From: Phoebastria nigripes
Lineage: Eukaryota > Chordata > Aves > Procellariiformes > Diomedeidae
Length of the DNA: 64,000 bases
Reading direction: 5' to 3'
Assembly: GCA_035582835.1 (NCBI GenBank)
Contig: JAYKAV010000888.1
Location: 861,380 to 925,379 of the forward strand
Shown here: piece by piece, positions 46,961-59,260 of the stretch
How the letters are laid out: the number at the start of each line of letters is the position of its first letter
Position numbering within the stretch: the stretch's first letter is position 1
Position numbers and translations under genes: made by a program
Notes under the pieces: model-generated
What the model saw: the letters and a program-made list of their open reading frames with translations, nothing else
What the model was told of the DNA's origin: nothing
Database searches by the model: none

Positions 46961-49900
46961 TATACCTGGCACTGGCTCCCATAAGTTTATCTGTACTTTT
47001 AATTGCTTTGTCTCCTAACTTGCATTTTGATGAAATGAATAGCTGATTCAGTGTGATGCATTTTGCCTAGACCTGAAGAATTTGGGGAACTCTTTTCTGC
47101 AACTTCCACAATTTTTCATTTTTCATTAAAAATAAGGTTACTAGGAGAACCTGAAATACTCAAATCTTAGCCTCACCATTGGTAAAACAGTTTGCCTTGT
47201 CTATCGCATACTCCTTGCTGTCTTGTTTAGATGCCTCATTTAAATCTCAGTCTCAGCAAAAGTGGACTGTTTGTCTTTGAGAAGTGCTGTTGAAAGACTA
47301 TTAGATTAATTTTCACGGGCAATATCAGGCGCTGCTATCCTCCAAAAGGGGTCCAGTTCTTGGAATAGATGAGCAGTGCTTTGGCTCTTGTTTTTCCTCA
47401 GAAGAGTCTGCCAAAAGAGGAGGAGGCCTTAAAATACCGCCTGGTGGGAACTGTGTCAGCTACAGCTGCAGGAAATCTATAACTGACCTGGTCCTGTGTT
47501 GTAACTGAGATGTTTTGCTGGCTATTTCAGGTACTCCCATGATGGGATGTGGGAAGTCATTGGCAAGCCACATTATCTGTATGTAATTCTTCATCAGAGT
47601 CTCCATGATAAGATTTATTAATAGTACTTAAGAACAGTAAAATTAGCACAGTACTTGGCTAATACAGGTAATATCCTGTAAGGATAAGATAAAACCTGTT
47701 GTCAGACAGGTTTGGAAGCCAGCAGTGAGTAAGGCATACTTGGTGGTCGTTTTCAGTAGTATTCAGCAGAAGGGTGCTGGAAGAACGAAGCACGCAATGT
47801 GTTACATTGCAACACTCTCCCTCAGCCCCTTAGCGTACGGCCAGGGTGAAGGTTTGTACCAGACACGTGGTGTGTGTGCTCTGAACTTACTGTTGTAGCA
47901 TATTCTGCAGGTGGCCTCACTTTGCAAAACTATTCTAGGAGATTGAGGGCAGGGATGTGTGGCATAATAGCGGATTGCAGGCTTGCTGGGAAAGAGCAAT
48001 TCATTTTATCTGTTCTGTGAAGGCAGGTTGTCTCTGGCTATTGGAGTGGACCTGTTCCTGTATCTTAGTTGCTCCTTTGAGCAGATTTAAGTAGAACTGC
48101 AATACAAAATTAGTCTGGAAAAGCCCAAGATTAACTCGTCGTACATTCAGATTTGCTTTACATGCATTCATTCCTATGGTATGTTTGGATAGAAAGGTTA
48201 AAGTTGACATTGGACTTTTCTTTCATTCTAGTCAGATAAAGGTCAGCAAATGTCCAATGGAAAAGACTACCTAAAATACCTTGTCATTTATCATCAAGTT
48301 AGAAAGAAATACAAGTTAATGCATGAATATGCAATGATTGAACTCGCCCTTTTAAAAGAAAAGCTGAGTGGTCTGTTATTGGAACTCCTCGCTTGTAAGC
48401 TGCAGAATAACAGTTTCCCGGATGTCATAGTAAATATCTTAAAGAAGATCCATTTTTGAAGTAGGATTCCTATTTGTTGTTTCTTTTATTCTATTTAATT
48501 ATTCTGTAGATGCACAAATGAGAACAGAAATCTGGGTGCTTTATTGGCCTCCTGGTTTCTGCACTGGTGAGAGTTACTCTTCCATGCCATGACAGTACTT
48601 AGTACTGAGCCAACAGTGAGTTCTTGAAATAAAGTAAATCTTTTACACAGATACCCTACCTTAATTTAAAGATACCAACTGATGAGGAATGTGCTGCTTT
48701 TATTTACCACCATGCTCCAATTGTTAAAAGTTTGAATTAACAAAGAGCATGTAGTTCTGTAGTTTCAGCATTCAGCCATTGATACTGGTCTGTTTAGCTG
48801 TATTCTATAGGGAGAGCTCCTATTTTCAGCCTTTTTTCCTACATCTGTTCCTTGAACCAGAAATAAGAACTTACTTGTAATTTTTTTTCTGATAGGTTTT
48901 ATGCTACTACACAGTCATATTGATTTGGATGCTAAATTAATCCTTCCTAATAGAAATGAAAAAGAAATTTGACACGAACTACTGATGTAATGCCCTCCAG
49001 AGTTCCCAAATTGCCATGTTGCATACAGACTGTCATATCTGATAAAGAGCAAGATGCAGACGTTATTGGTGTAAAATCATATGTTTTCATGCAGGTTTCC
49101 TGACAGCAGTAAAAAAGGAGGCCGTTAGGAAAACGTAAGAAGTAATTGTATTTGTCTTTCCGCAGAGCCTACACCCAAATTACGTTATAATTCCTTTTAA
49201 AAGTATCCTTGCATAATCTGTTTTCAAAAATGCTACATCATTAAAAATATTTCTTATAGATTGTATCATGCAGTTCTCATGGTCTGGCTAATTCTTACAT
49301 AGCATAGATGGATGTTCTTGTGGTTAAAGCAAAAGGCCTGAAATAAAGGAGCTTAAATTCTTACTGTATCTGCCTCATACAGGATGACAAATTAAATCTG
49401 GTTCTCTGTGCACAAAAAGTACAGAAATGCACAAAAAATAGAAAAAGTGTTTCAGAAATGTGCTGCAGGTCTCCGGAGGGTGAGGTTCCTTCTCCCTTCT
49501 CCCTCCAGGCTGTGGAGCAGCACAAGGCTCTTACCCCGGCAGCATCTGCAAACTCCCTGTGTCGTTCCACATCACTCAGCCTCTGCCCATGGCGGCTGGA
49601 GCCCGGGGAGCAGCCCATGTGGCCACCGGCACTTGTTGTCCAACAACAGGTCCCTNGCCATGCCGCTCCAAAGAACGGAACTTGGTAGTCCTCAAGGATT
49701 TTGGTCCTCTACTCAGATTTCATAGACTTCCCTGCGCTTCTGGTGCTGAGGTTGAACAGTTGCTTTGGTGATGGAAGAACTTCCACACCTTCCAAAGATA
49801 GGGGAGATGGGATTTTTGTGTAATCGCCTCTCTTCAGCTGCAATTGCTTATCTGCAAAAAAGCCTGGGAGGCTTCACCATTAATTCACTGCCTTCTAGGG

Positions 49901-52900
49901 AGAAATGTGCTGGAGGAGTGAAAGCGTTAATTGTTCTTAGGATCATTATTAGAGCTTGTTAAACTCAGTTTTTACCGAAAGTCTCTTTGCAGAGCTCACT
50001 GCATGACTGGTCTTTTCCTTCCTAATACCTTCATAGTCTGCAGCTTGTGCTATGCCTGTCCCTGGTGGGATTCCTGTTTGATACTTCTGGATGGTCTCTA
50101 AATAGACTGTTTTTCAGACATTTCTATGAGACGTCACTGAGCTCTTGACAATTCTGTATATTTGCAATTCATTTTATTCTCTCTGTCACACACACTTATT
50201 TTTTCAGGTGCTCCTTAGGAATTTTGCATCAAATATAATGAAAGAAACTGCTATTAATCTCTGACCTGCACAGTAAAAGTTGTAAAATTTGAATGTACTT
50301 ATACATCTTGCATGAGCCAAGGCAAAGAACAGAAGAATTATTTTTTCCCTTTATAAAGGGCTCTGGTGTATTTGAATGGGACAAAAAAGACAAGTGTGTG
50401 AATTCTTGTCAAACTACAAACATCGCATTTCCCTAGTTTTTCCTGGATTTTTGTGTAGTAGGACAGTGAAAATGTAAGGCCAAGACCTTAAAATGTCATC
50501 TAACTTTTATCATTAGGTTCAGAATCAAATATTTGCTTTCATGAAATTCAGAAATTTTCTTCTGCTGAGATGAAGCTTGAGAAGGGTAAAGTTTTGTCCT
50601 TCAGGCTGCCTGAGGACTTAGCAGGCAAAATCTTGTTAAGCTGAATTAATTTTTTTTCTTTGTAAATCTCTTCAGTAGCTCTTGCAAGAATGACAGTTTC
50701 TCATCTCTCCTCTCTGTCCTCACCTCTGCCTAGCTCATTCTCTTCAGTGTAATATCTGAGTACCCAGAAACACTGTGCTGCAGACCCACAGCTTTATTTC
50801 TAACCTTACGCATATGTGTAGGGTGTTTCAGAGTGAGATGTTTTATCAGAAGAGGGCAAAACCTTTCACAAAGCAAGTCGGCATTGGCATGTCTGTGTAC
50901 CNGGTACGGGAAGTTAGGAGTAGGTCATCTAAAGCCACTTGCCCTGTGGTAGTGACAGAAATAGACGTTACATTCTCGTGAGTCCCAGGTCACCTTCTTC
51001 AGGGCCCAAAATCTGGGGCTGTCGGTCTAAGTTGCACTCAGATGTCCCTGGTCAACAGAGGCCGGGCTGCACCAGTACACACGGGTGCTGCCAGCGTGCA
51101 CGGGCTGCAGACTTGCCCGAAGACCCGTGATTGAGGCAGGGGCATGCTTGGCTTTGTCTTCCCCTCAGCACTCACCATTGAACTTTGGAGAACTTATGCC
51201 ACAGTCTGTGAAGGCAATAAACTCAGTAGCTGCTCCTCTGCCACGAAGGGTTTCATGCCATTTTAACTAATTCTTTGAATTAACTTGTATTATGACCACT
51301 TGAAGTCAAAGCAGAGATGTTATTTGTATCCTTTTGATCAGGAATGTGGCTATCTACACCATCGCTGTCACCTTTATCACTGTTTTTAAAAAAAAAAAAG
51401 GAATACTGCTGCAGACCCAAATCAATTTCAAACAGGTGGCAGAAGACAGTCCTACTCCTCCCAAACCACTTTTTAAGCAAACTGTGCTGGCTTTAATGCA
51501 TAGACAACATATAAGCAAATTGTCAGTAGTCTGTGTATTTTGTTAAGCAAATTGATTTGATGTTGTTTTCTAAAACAAACACCCATAAGCTGGTCTGTAC
51601 CTTGTTACTTCAGTCACTGCATACCTGTCCTCTGCACGGCTCCACCTGTATCTCCCAGCAGTGCACTCTCAGCTGAAGGGGACAGGAGGGAAGCCGGAGC
51701 AGATATGCTGTGTCCATCCCCGCTGGTTGCTTTGTCGATCAGCAGCCTTTTAGGAAGAGCTCTGCAAAACAGAGGACTGCGGCACACACATGTACATATA
51801 TCTTTAGTACAATAACATTATAATGCTGATTTCTTTCAGCACAGAATAATAATAAAAATGTCATGAAGTCAGCAATATGCCAGTATTAATCCCAAGAAGA
51901 AATGAGAGGTGATGAGATAGGGATAGTTCATAACTAAACAAAAGTGGGGAGGGGAACACACCCAAAATGAATCAATGGGTTAAAATACCCTGAGTTCAGC
52001 CTCTAGTTAGAGTCTAACTTCACAGCATACTGGCCCCATGCAGCTCCTCTCTCTCCTGACTGTATTGGACACTTCAGAGGATTACACCTAAAGATGGAAA
52101 GCAAATCCTGCACATTTATGACATTTTACTTTGCAGTGGAGAGTGTTGACCATTCAGAAGTATTTTCAAGAGCATCAAGAAGGAAGGTGTTTGCTCTTGG
52201 AAGCTTGCTGAGCTCTAGAAGTAGCTCAGCGCCTTGCAGGTACTTGGTGGTTTTCATGTTTGAAGTAGTCTTGGGTGTATATAAAAATGAATGGTGAGGC
52301 CAAAAGTTGTTCTCTGCAGTGATTTGACTATGACTAAAACTAATATAGCTCTATCATCAAAAGAAAATTGCTGCTGAAAATGCAGAAACCCAAATTATAA
52401 ATGAAGGTTTTCCCCTGTTTGTTAAAGTTAGTAGCTGGGTTGAGTTTTAGCCAGTTCAGTCAGTTCAGTTCAAGCCTTAAAACTGCCCAGCCAAACCAAA
52501 AGTAATTGTGAAATAAGAACTACTTCTTTCACCCCAGCAGATAACCCGATTTAGTCATTAGTCGGTCCGTAACATGGCCTCACTGTTTCTTCTAGTGAGA
52601 GCATCAGTGAAACCATGACAGTGGTCCTGGCAGCTCCTGAGGCCTCATAAATTAGTGCCGATGTTAGTCCGCCTTCTGAGCAGTCAGTTTGGTTTCTGCA
52701 TGTTGGAAACGCGCTCTTGTGCTGAACTCTGTTTCCAGTGAGTAACTAGGAGAAAGGGGTGCAAATGTATTTTAAAAGGTATTTTCTTGCTATAGCACAG
52801 GTCATTAGTCCAGTATTATCTTGCCGAAGTTGGTTAATACCAATTACATCAAAGGAAGGTTGAGGTATTCTCATAATAGACAATGACGGAATAAACCTAA

Positions 52901-55900
52901 TCGTAGTCAAAATGACTTTATAAACTTCCTATGCACTAATGACTGGCTCATGTCTTGAATTGTGAGGTTTTTGCCTTGCAACAAAATGTAGCAAGCTAAT
53001 ATAATGTTTNTTTTTTTCTACCTGTAAATTTCTTGTAAACACAATGACTAACACAAAGTTTAGATGTGTACAATGGTGATAGATTTATATCCCGTTTATA
53101 CCAAGCGCCAGGCTCTGGATTCAATCGATACAGTCTCTGTTAGAAGAAGCGCGTGCAGAACTGGCACTGCGGGTGATCATGGAGGTGCAGCATGGTTCTG
53201 TGCACAATTATTTCAGTGCTTCTTCCCAGTATTGAAATGTGACCCACAGCTCTGCATTTGCCAGTGTGCCCCAGTGCTGCTGGAAAAGGTGGGTATGGCA
53301 GCTGCTATTCTGGTTGTCAAATAGCAATGAATTTTGTTTATTTTTGTGGAAGTAAAGGCATACAACTGTGGGTATGTTGCCACAGACAAGGTGGAAACAA
53401 TTTCATTTCCTGACCATGTATCAGGTTTCTAAATAGACACAGTTGTTTTTTTTTTCTTGGGGCTTAGCCTCCAATTTCAGCTAAAACCTATCATTCTCTG
53501 TCTGTCATTCTAATTGGAAGCACTTTTAATTGTATTCTGTAGTGGCCCTGGTCCCTGCTGCTAAATGGCAGATACCTTCATATTTTCCAGAGCTGAAAAG
53601 GGGATAGATGGTGTAAAGTATTCTCCCTAATGAAATGCCTCTGTGAAGACACTTGATGGATTTCCTCATCAGAACCTGAGATTTGATATCCAGTTGAATG
53701 GCAGAGCTGTTTTCAATAGAGTTTGATACCGGTGCTAAAAAGTGAACCCAAGCACCCTGGTTTGTTCCGAGTCCTGGCGGAGTGGGGGGGCTGTGCCGCT
53801 GCANGTCCTGGTGTGTGGCACACAACTGTGCACGTACAGCACCGCCTCGGTGCTGGGGAGGACGTGGCACTCGGTGCTGTCACTGGCCCTGCTGCTGTGC
53901 CAGGGCCTGCCTTCCTCTGTGCTGTTTGCAGTGTCATTTTTTTTGAGGATAACTGATTTAATGAGTCCCAATAGCATTGCAGAATCTATATGTGATTGTT
54001 TTTACACTCTGTATTTACTGAGTTTGTTATTTTATATGATGCCTGTTACAGTAAAGATACCGAGATGCAATAGCTCATTGCACCGCAATACGCTGTGTGC
54101 CGTGATGTGCAAGCTTGTTCTGGTGGAGTAAGATGGGAAGGCAGTGACACTGTGATCTGTCATTCAGGAGAGGCCTTCAACTTGAAGACTTCTTTCAAGC
54201 TATTTTTACTGCCATTACGCTTGCGTTTAACAAATTCTCAGTTAGCAGAATGAAGCATTCAGCTCTGCAGAGACATGGTGATGCTGTAGGAGACCCGTGC
54301 AGGCTTCAGCTCCCCAACAGTGTGGCTGGAGGAAGGTGTCAGACCTCTTGCCCATGTCAGGGACACTGTGAGAATTCACTGCAAACAAGGAGTGTTTACC
54401 CTGGCCATGAATCTGACCCTTTTATGAATAATCTAGGGAAAGGGGTCAGGACTGTGTTAATTGCATGTTGCAGGGGTATAAAAAAGGTCCTTGCCTTTCC
54501 CTCAGACGGTCTGTAATATAATAACTTTCACTGTTGGCAGGGGTGCTGCAGGAATTGAATTATGACTGGAAATTAGATATGCATAGCCTGGCCAAACGAT
54601 CATTAAGGGAGATACGGTAATCAGCTGCCAGTGTTTAAGGGCTGTAAACACCAAGAAGAGAAAGAAGGTTTATTTGGGTGGTCTACAGAGTTGTAAGTAG
54701 GAGAAAAGGTATAAAACCAAGCAAATGAAAATGGAGGTATCAAGGAAAAAAAAATCTTAATGTCGAGTGCTCTCAGCCTAGGAGACCTAACGCTCAAGTA
54801 ATGTAAAACAGGATTGAACATAACAAAAGAGAGTATATTTTAAGCTGAAAGTGAACTTGAGTGCTTTAATATATCTCTTTCACCTCTTATTTCCCTAGCC
54901 TTGTGTTTCATTAGCATTTTTCATACTTTTTTCTCAACATGTGGTTTTTATTTGGCTTCTGAAGATGATAGTGCTTGAAGTGATGTGTTATTGTAGAGGT
55001 AGCACAAACACTACTCCAATTATGATTTTGCCTTTGTTGCCATGGAGAAGTTTAAATCTATTTTAGGCCAAGGACTGATTATAACTGCAACTAAGGGCAG
55101 GAGGTAACTGTAGCTTGGAAAGGTGAAAAACCATCACCACTGATTGCTGAAGTCAGCCTGGCACAGTATGAGTTTCACAGCTCCCAAATCGCTAACATCT
55201 CAATGCGGTTCCCTGCAGCTCTCACCTTGTGTTTCTTGATTTCGGTACCTCTTCTCTGGTGCCTGCTCTTCCCATGTGTTGCAAGCTCCTTAAGCTCTTT
55301 TGGACATGTATTTCTGCTTATTCCCTTCTACTCTGAATGTTTTCAAAGATTATCTAAGTTCAGTGTTCCCCATGGCCTTCACTCCCCAGTCACTTACCAT
55401 CCTTGTGTTTGCTTTGTTCTGTGCTTCAAATGAGGCATGTCCCCATTAAGACAGAGGTCAGGAAAATCTGGAGACTGTAGCTAATGAATTGATGTCCTCA
55501 TTTGCATAATTGATGGTTATACATTTTCTCAGTGACATGGTTTGCTGTGATACTTAAAGCTATTTTTGTTTTTGACTTCTCTGCCCTGCTGTTCTCTGCT
55601 CTCTACACTGAAGGTGTATTACATGTCAGTGAAAAAATCTAACCCCAAAGCCCAAATTTTACAAGTTCAAATTGAATGCTTTAATCCTTTAATGCATTTC
55701 TGTTCACTGGCATGTTTACAGTGGCTCAGCTCTAAATCTCTCATAGGTATTAGAGCAAGGAGAGTCAGTGTTTATAACATCTGTGTGTGCTTGGGGCTGG
55801 AGTAGAGGGGAAAGAAAATACAGGAGGGAGAAGAGAAATAGATAAAAAATGAGAGTGGAAATCAGTTCTTTCATATATTCCCTGGGGTTTTGTGTTTAAT

Positions 55901-57261
55901 AAACATCCCTTTCCCTTCATTTCTTTGTGTTCTGGAGTCTGAGGCCCCGGCAGAGGCCGTGGGCATGGCCTGTGTGCAGTGCCCTGTGCAGTGGGTCCGT
56001 TGGCTCACCTTGCTGGAATTGCTCTGACAGATGAGGCCAGCTCCCTGTGATACGAAATTTTAATGACTCTTTTACAGAGCCCTCTCTAGTGGCCTCCCTT
56101 CCCTGTGAGGGCAGCTCCGGGCTTCCCACCCGGGCACAGAGGGAACAGAAGGTGCTGGACCCAGGGGCCTTCTCATGAGCTTTGGAAGCTGGCCTCTCCT
56201 CACATGCCCAGTATTTTCCTCCTTTTTTTTGGCCAAATCTGATCAGATGCCATGGCCAGCTCTCAGTGAGGGTAACCTTGATGAAAGCAATGTAATGGAT
56301 TGTGCAAGACGTGTAACCTGGGCTGTGAAAAGTGAGTGTAATGGAGAAGAGAAAGGTGAGGGGTGCTGCTGGTTGGGGAGCAGCGTGTCCCCTTCGTTGG
56401 GAGGCAGGGCACCGCCGGACGGTGCTTCCCCTCCTCAGCACCCAGGGGGCTCCCGGGGCAGCCAGCTCCGACTGGGATCTGTTCACTGCACTGCTGATCT
56501 AGAGAAATCCTCCTGCCGACCCTAAGCATTTGGCTGTGCGTTACTTCCCTTCCCTCAGTATACGTACTTTAAGGGACCAGAAGTGATTACGTTTGGAAAG
56601 GAACTGAAATGGTTTCTCAGTATTGTTTGTAACAAGACTCAAGTGAAGGTCCTGTGGAGACTGTGAGTACAGACTATGAAATGTCCGACGAGATGGGCCC
56701 TCACCAGACTGCTTATTGCAGTACGAGAAGCAATTCCTGGGTCCTGAAGACTCTTTCTGTGTTATATAGAACTGGTCTTTTGGCTCCTTTACTGCTTACT
56801 TTTTAGCAAGTTTAATTATTAAATTCTGAAAATCCTTGCTTATACTTCAAATGTTTACACTTCAAACATAATTCCTCCCTTTTTTCAACAAGAATATATT
56901 GTAAACTACATAATATGCAGTGGTGGTGGCCCAGAATACTGCAGTTGGAAGTTGGCTAAAAATTCATGACTGTCTTTTTTAATAGCTTGGAAAAATCTCA
57001 AAAGCCGGGACTTGGTTTGTTAGTGCCCCCAAGAAAAGCAGTTGGCTCAAATCTAGCAGCCCTCTGGCTTCTTCCTTCAGTTCCTTTCCCTTCTCCCTTG
57101 CTTTGCTCAGACATATTATTTTGATTTAACCATAAAGCATGAAAACCTTTGCAAATAGGAAGGAGTCGGGTAATGTCAAGTCAGCTGTCAGGTGTGTGAC
57201 ATGGCGGGCTCTGTTTCAGTAAATAAATTCTGAGCAGCGAGCCAAAACAAACCCGCCGGAT

Positions 57262-57660
57262 CAGCTTATGGAGGCTGCTCTGACTCAGTATCCTGAGCGA
57301 GCGAGTGCAGCGCTCGGCGGTGAAGGAAGCCGAAGGAGCCCTGCCCGCTGCGGGGCGGCGGGAGGAAGGCGCGGGCCCCGCTGTGCCGTTACCGCGCCCC
57401 CCGCTCCCGTCCGCGAGGCTCCGTCGCCCTCTGCTGCCCGGCCGCCGCTCCCGCCCCCGCCGCCCGTTCAGCCTTCGCCGCGGGGCTTCGCGGGGCCCTA
57501 CCGCGTTTACACCTCCGTGTTCCTGTCTTAATCCCCCGGCTGGCGTTCGCCACGTCGCTGCCGCTGTCAGTCCGGCAGGTTTAAGCTCGCAGCCCGCGCC
57601 CTCTGGCAGCGCGCGCGGTAGCGCTGCAGCGCGGGATTGCTGATGAAATAATAAATCCCT
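57262..57660. promoter_or_regulatory. Intragenic CpG island, candidate alternative promoter or regulatory element
   Basis: Within AT-rich intron, 57301-57635 is extremely GC-rich and holds roughly 50 CpG dinucleotides by hand count, where flanking DNA of equal length has few. It contains a GC box (GGGGCGG, 57352-57358), alternating GCGCGCGC (about 57610) and an AP-1-type TGACTCA at 57281-57287 on its left shoulder. No TATA box is seen, as expected for CpG promoters. Open frames on the + strand (57268-57531 and 57305-57643) follow from the low stop frequency and resemble no protein; one is Pro/Ala/Arg-rich. A fair 5' splice site, CAG|GTATTT, occurs at 57674. It lies about 4 kb before the next SLIT3 exon, so it could start a short SLIT3 transcript, an antisense RNA, or act as an orphan island or enhancer. 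Confidence 0.7.
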
Positions 57661-59246
57661 GACTCCGAGGCAGGTATTTACATACCGCGGGCTGTTTCAG
57701 AAGGAAGAGCTCTGTAAGACCACCTGATCCCCAATAAGAATTCAATTAAGATTTTAATAAAACCCTTGCAGAGAGCTGGGTCAGGAAGAGGCCCCTTGAA
57801 AAAAAGCCGAGCACAGCAAGTTTGTGCAGCGAGCTGCGTTGTGATGCGCTGTTCAGCGTCTGTGGCTTTCCTCCCTTCATCTCCAGCCAAGCCACTGTCT
57901 CCAACTGTCTCAGACGATTGCTGAGTCTCCTAAAGGCCCAGCTACATAAGAGGCTCTGAGGAGAGTTCATGTAGCATTTCTCTCACCGCTGGTTTCTCCC
58001 CCGATGTGGTCTCCATCTCTCTCAAAATCCAAAGGGCATCTTAATGTCTTTCTGTCAGCAACAGCAATAAGTGCTTTAACACAAGTATCTCCTGGCTGGG
58101 GATTTTCTGCCATCCTGGCTGTCCACATTCAGCTTTTCTATCATGTGTTTGCATCTTCTCAAAAAGCAAATGAGTGCTTTGCCTGTTTTGACTTTATCTG
58201 CTTTACAAAACTGCAGTGTTGGGTGAAGGCTGTAAATTATTTTGTTTCTCAAAGTCCAGGCACAGATTACTTAAATTCAGAGTTTAAAAGTGAACGAGTC
58301 AGAACTGAGTAATATTCATCCACGTGTACCTACAGACAGGGACCTCTCCCTCCCTTTCCAGCAAAAATACCAGCCCTGGGTATGCTGAAAGGCATGAGCA
58401 CCACGTGGGGTGGCTGCTTCCATCGCCAGGACACACAGACTTTTGTTTGCCTGTTAGTCAGGGCATAATCTGGAAAAAGCACACGCTGTGGAGGAGTAGG
58501 TGATTAATGCCTGTGAAATCCTGGCCCAGGGAAAAGCCAGCCCTGCCAGACGTGATAATGTTGTCCTCTGACAAATGGTCATAGCTTGGCCTTCTTCAGA
58601 TAACGATGTNGTTTTGTGCATTAGCTTCAGATATTGATCCCACCAGGGAAGGGTTCCCTGTCGTACAGCCATCCATCCCACCTCCTCAATGCTCAGCTGT
58701 CAGAGCTGATGGGTTTTGGCTATACTTCTTCCTTTCATTGGCACTTCTGCATAGACTAACAATTACAAATATGCATTTCCATTTATCTTGCACCTTTCAG
58801 CTGGAAGTCTAAGTACTTTACCCATATGAATTAGGCATTGCAACACAACAGTTAGATATGCAGGGAGCACATAGGGATCACCCAGTCGGCGCATTGCCGT
58901 AACACAGCTGTTTCTTGTAATGTGGCAGATACTTAGCAGAATTCAAGAATATCTAAACAGAAAGTTTGGACCAGCTGTTTTCAAACTTACTTGAGTTGTC
59001 AATCCATAAAGTAGTCTGCTAGAGGTGTGGGCTCCAATACAGCAGACTCGGGTACAGTGATGATAGGCTTGCTTTTCTGACGTGCAGGCACTACATCACC
59101 TTTGGCAATGAGTCTAGCATAAGTCCTCAGACTCTTATCCCGGCCCACGCAACTCACTGCCCTTACAGTGGCCCTCATATAACTGTATTTTGAGCTAGAG
59201 TGTCTACTGGATCAACTGGACCTGGATTTTTGTACAATGTCAAGCC

Positions 59247-59260
59247 TTTTTTTTTTTTTT
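59247..59260 (+). repeat. T14 homopolymer
   Basis: Simple intronic T run followed by CTTAAAAACAG. No exon with coding character follows. Confidence 0.85.

Noticed and set aside
49408..49725. GC-richer patch with overlapping frames on both strands, considered as an exon
   Set aside because: Both strands are open because of base composition; there are no EGF or laminin G residues and it is not needed by SLIT3, since the flanking exons join in frame.
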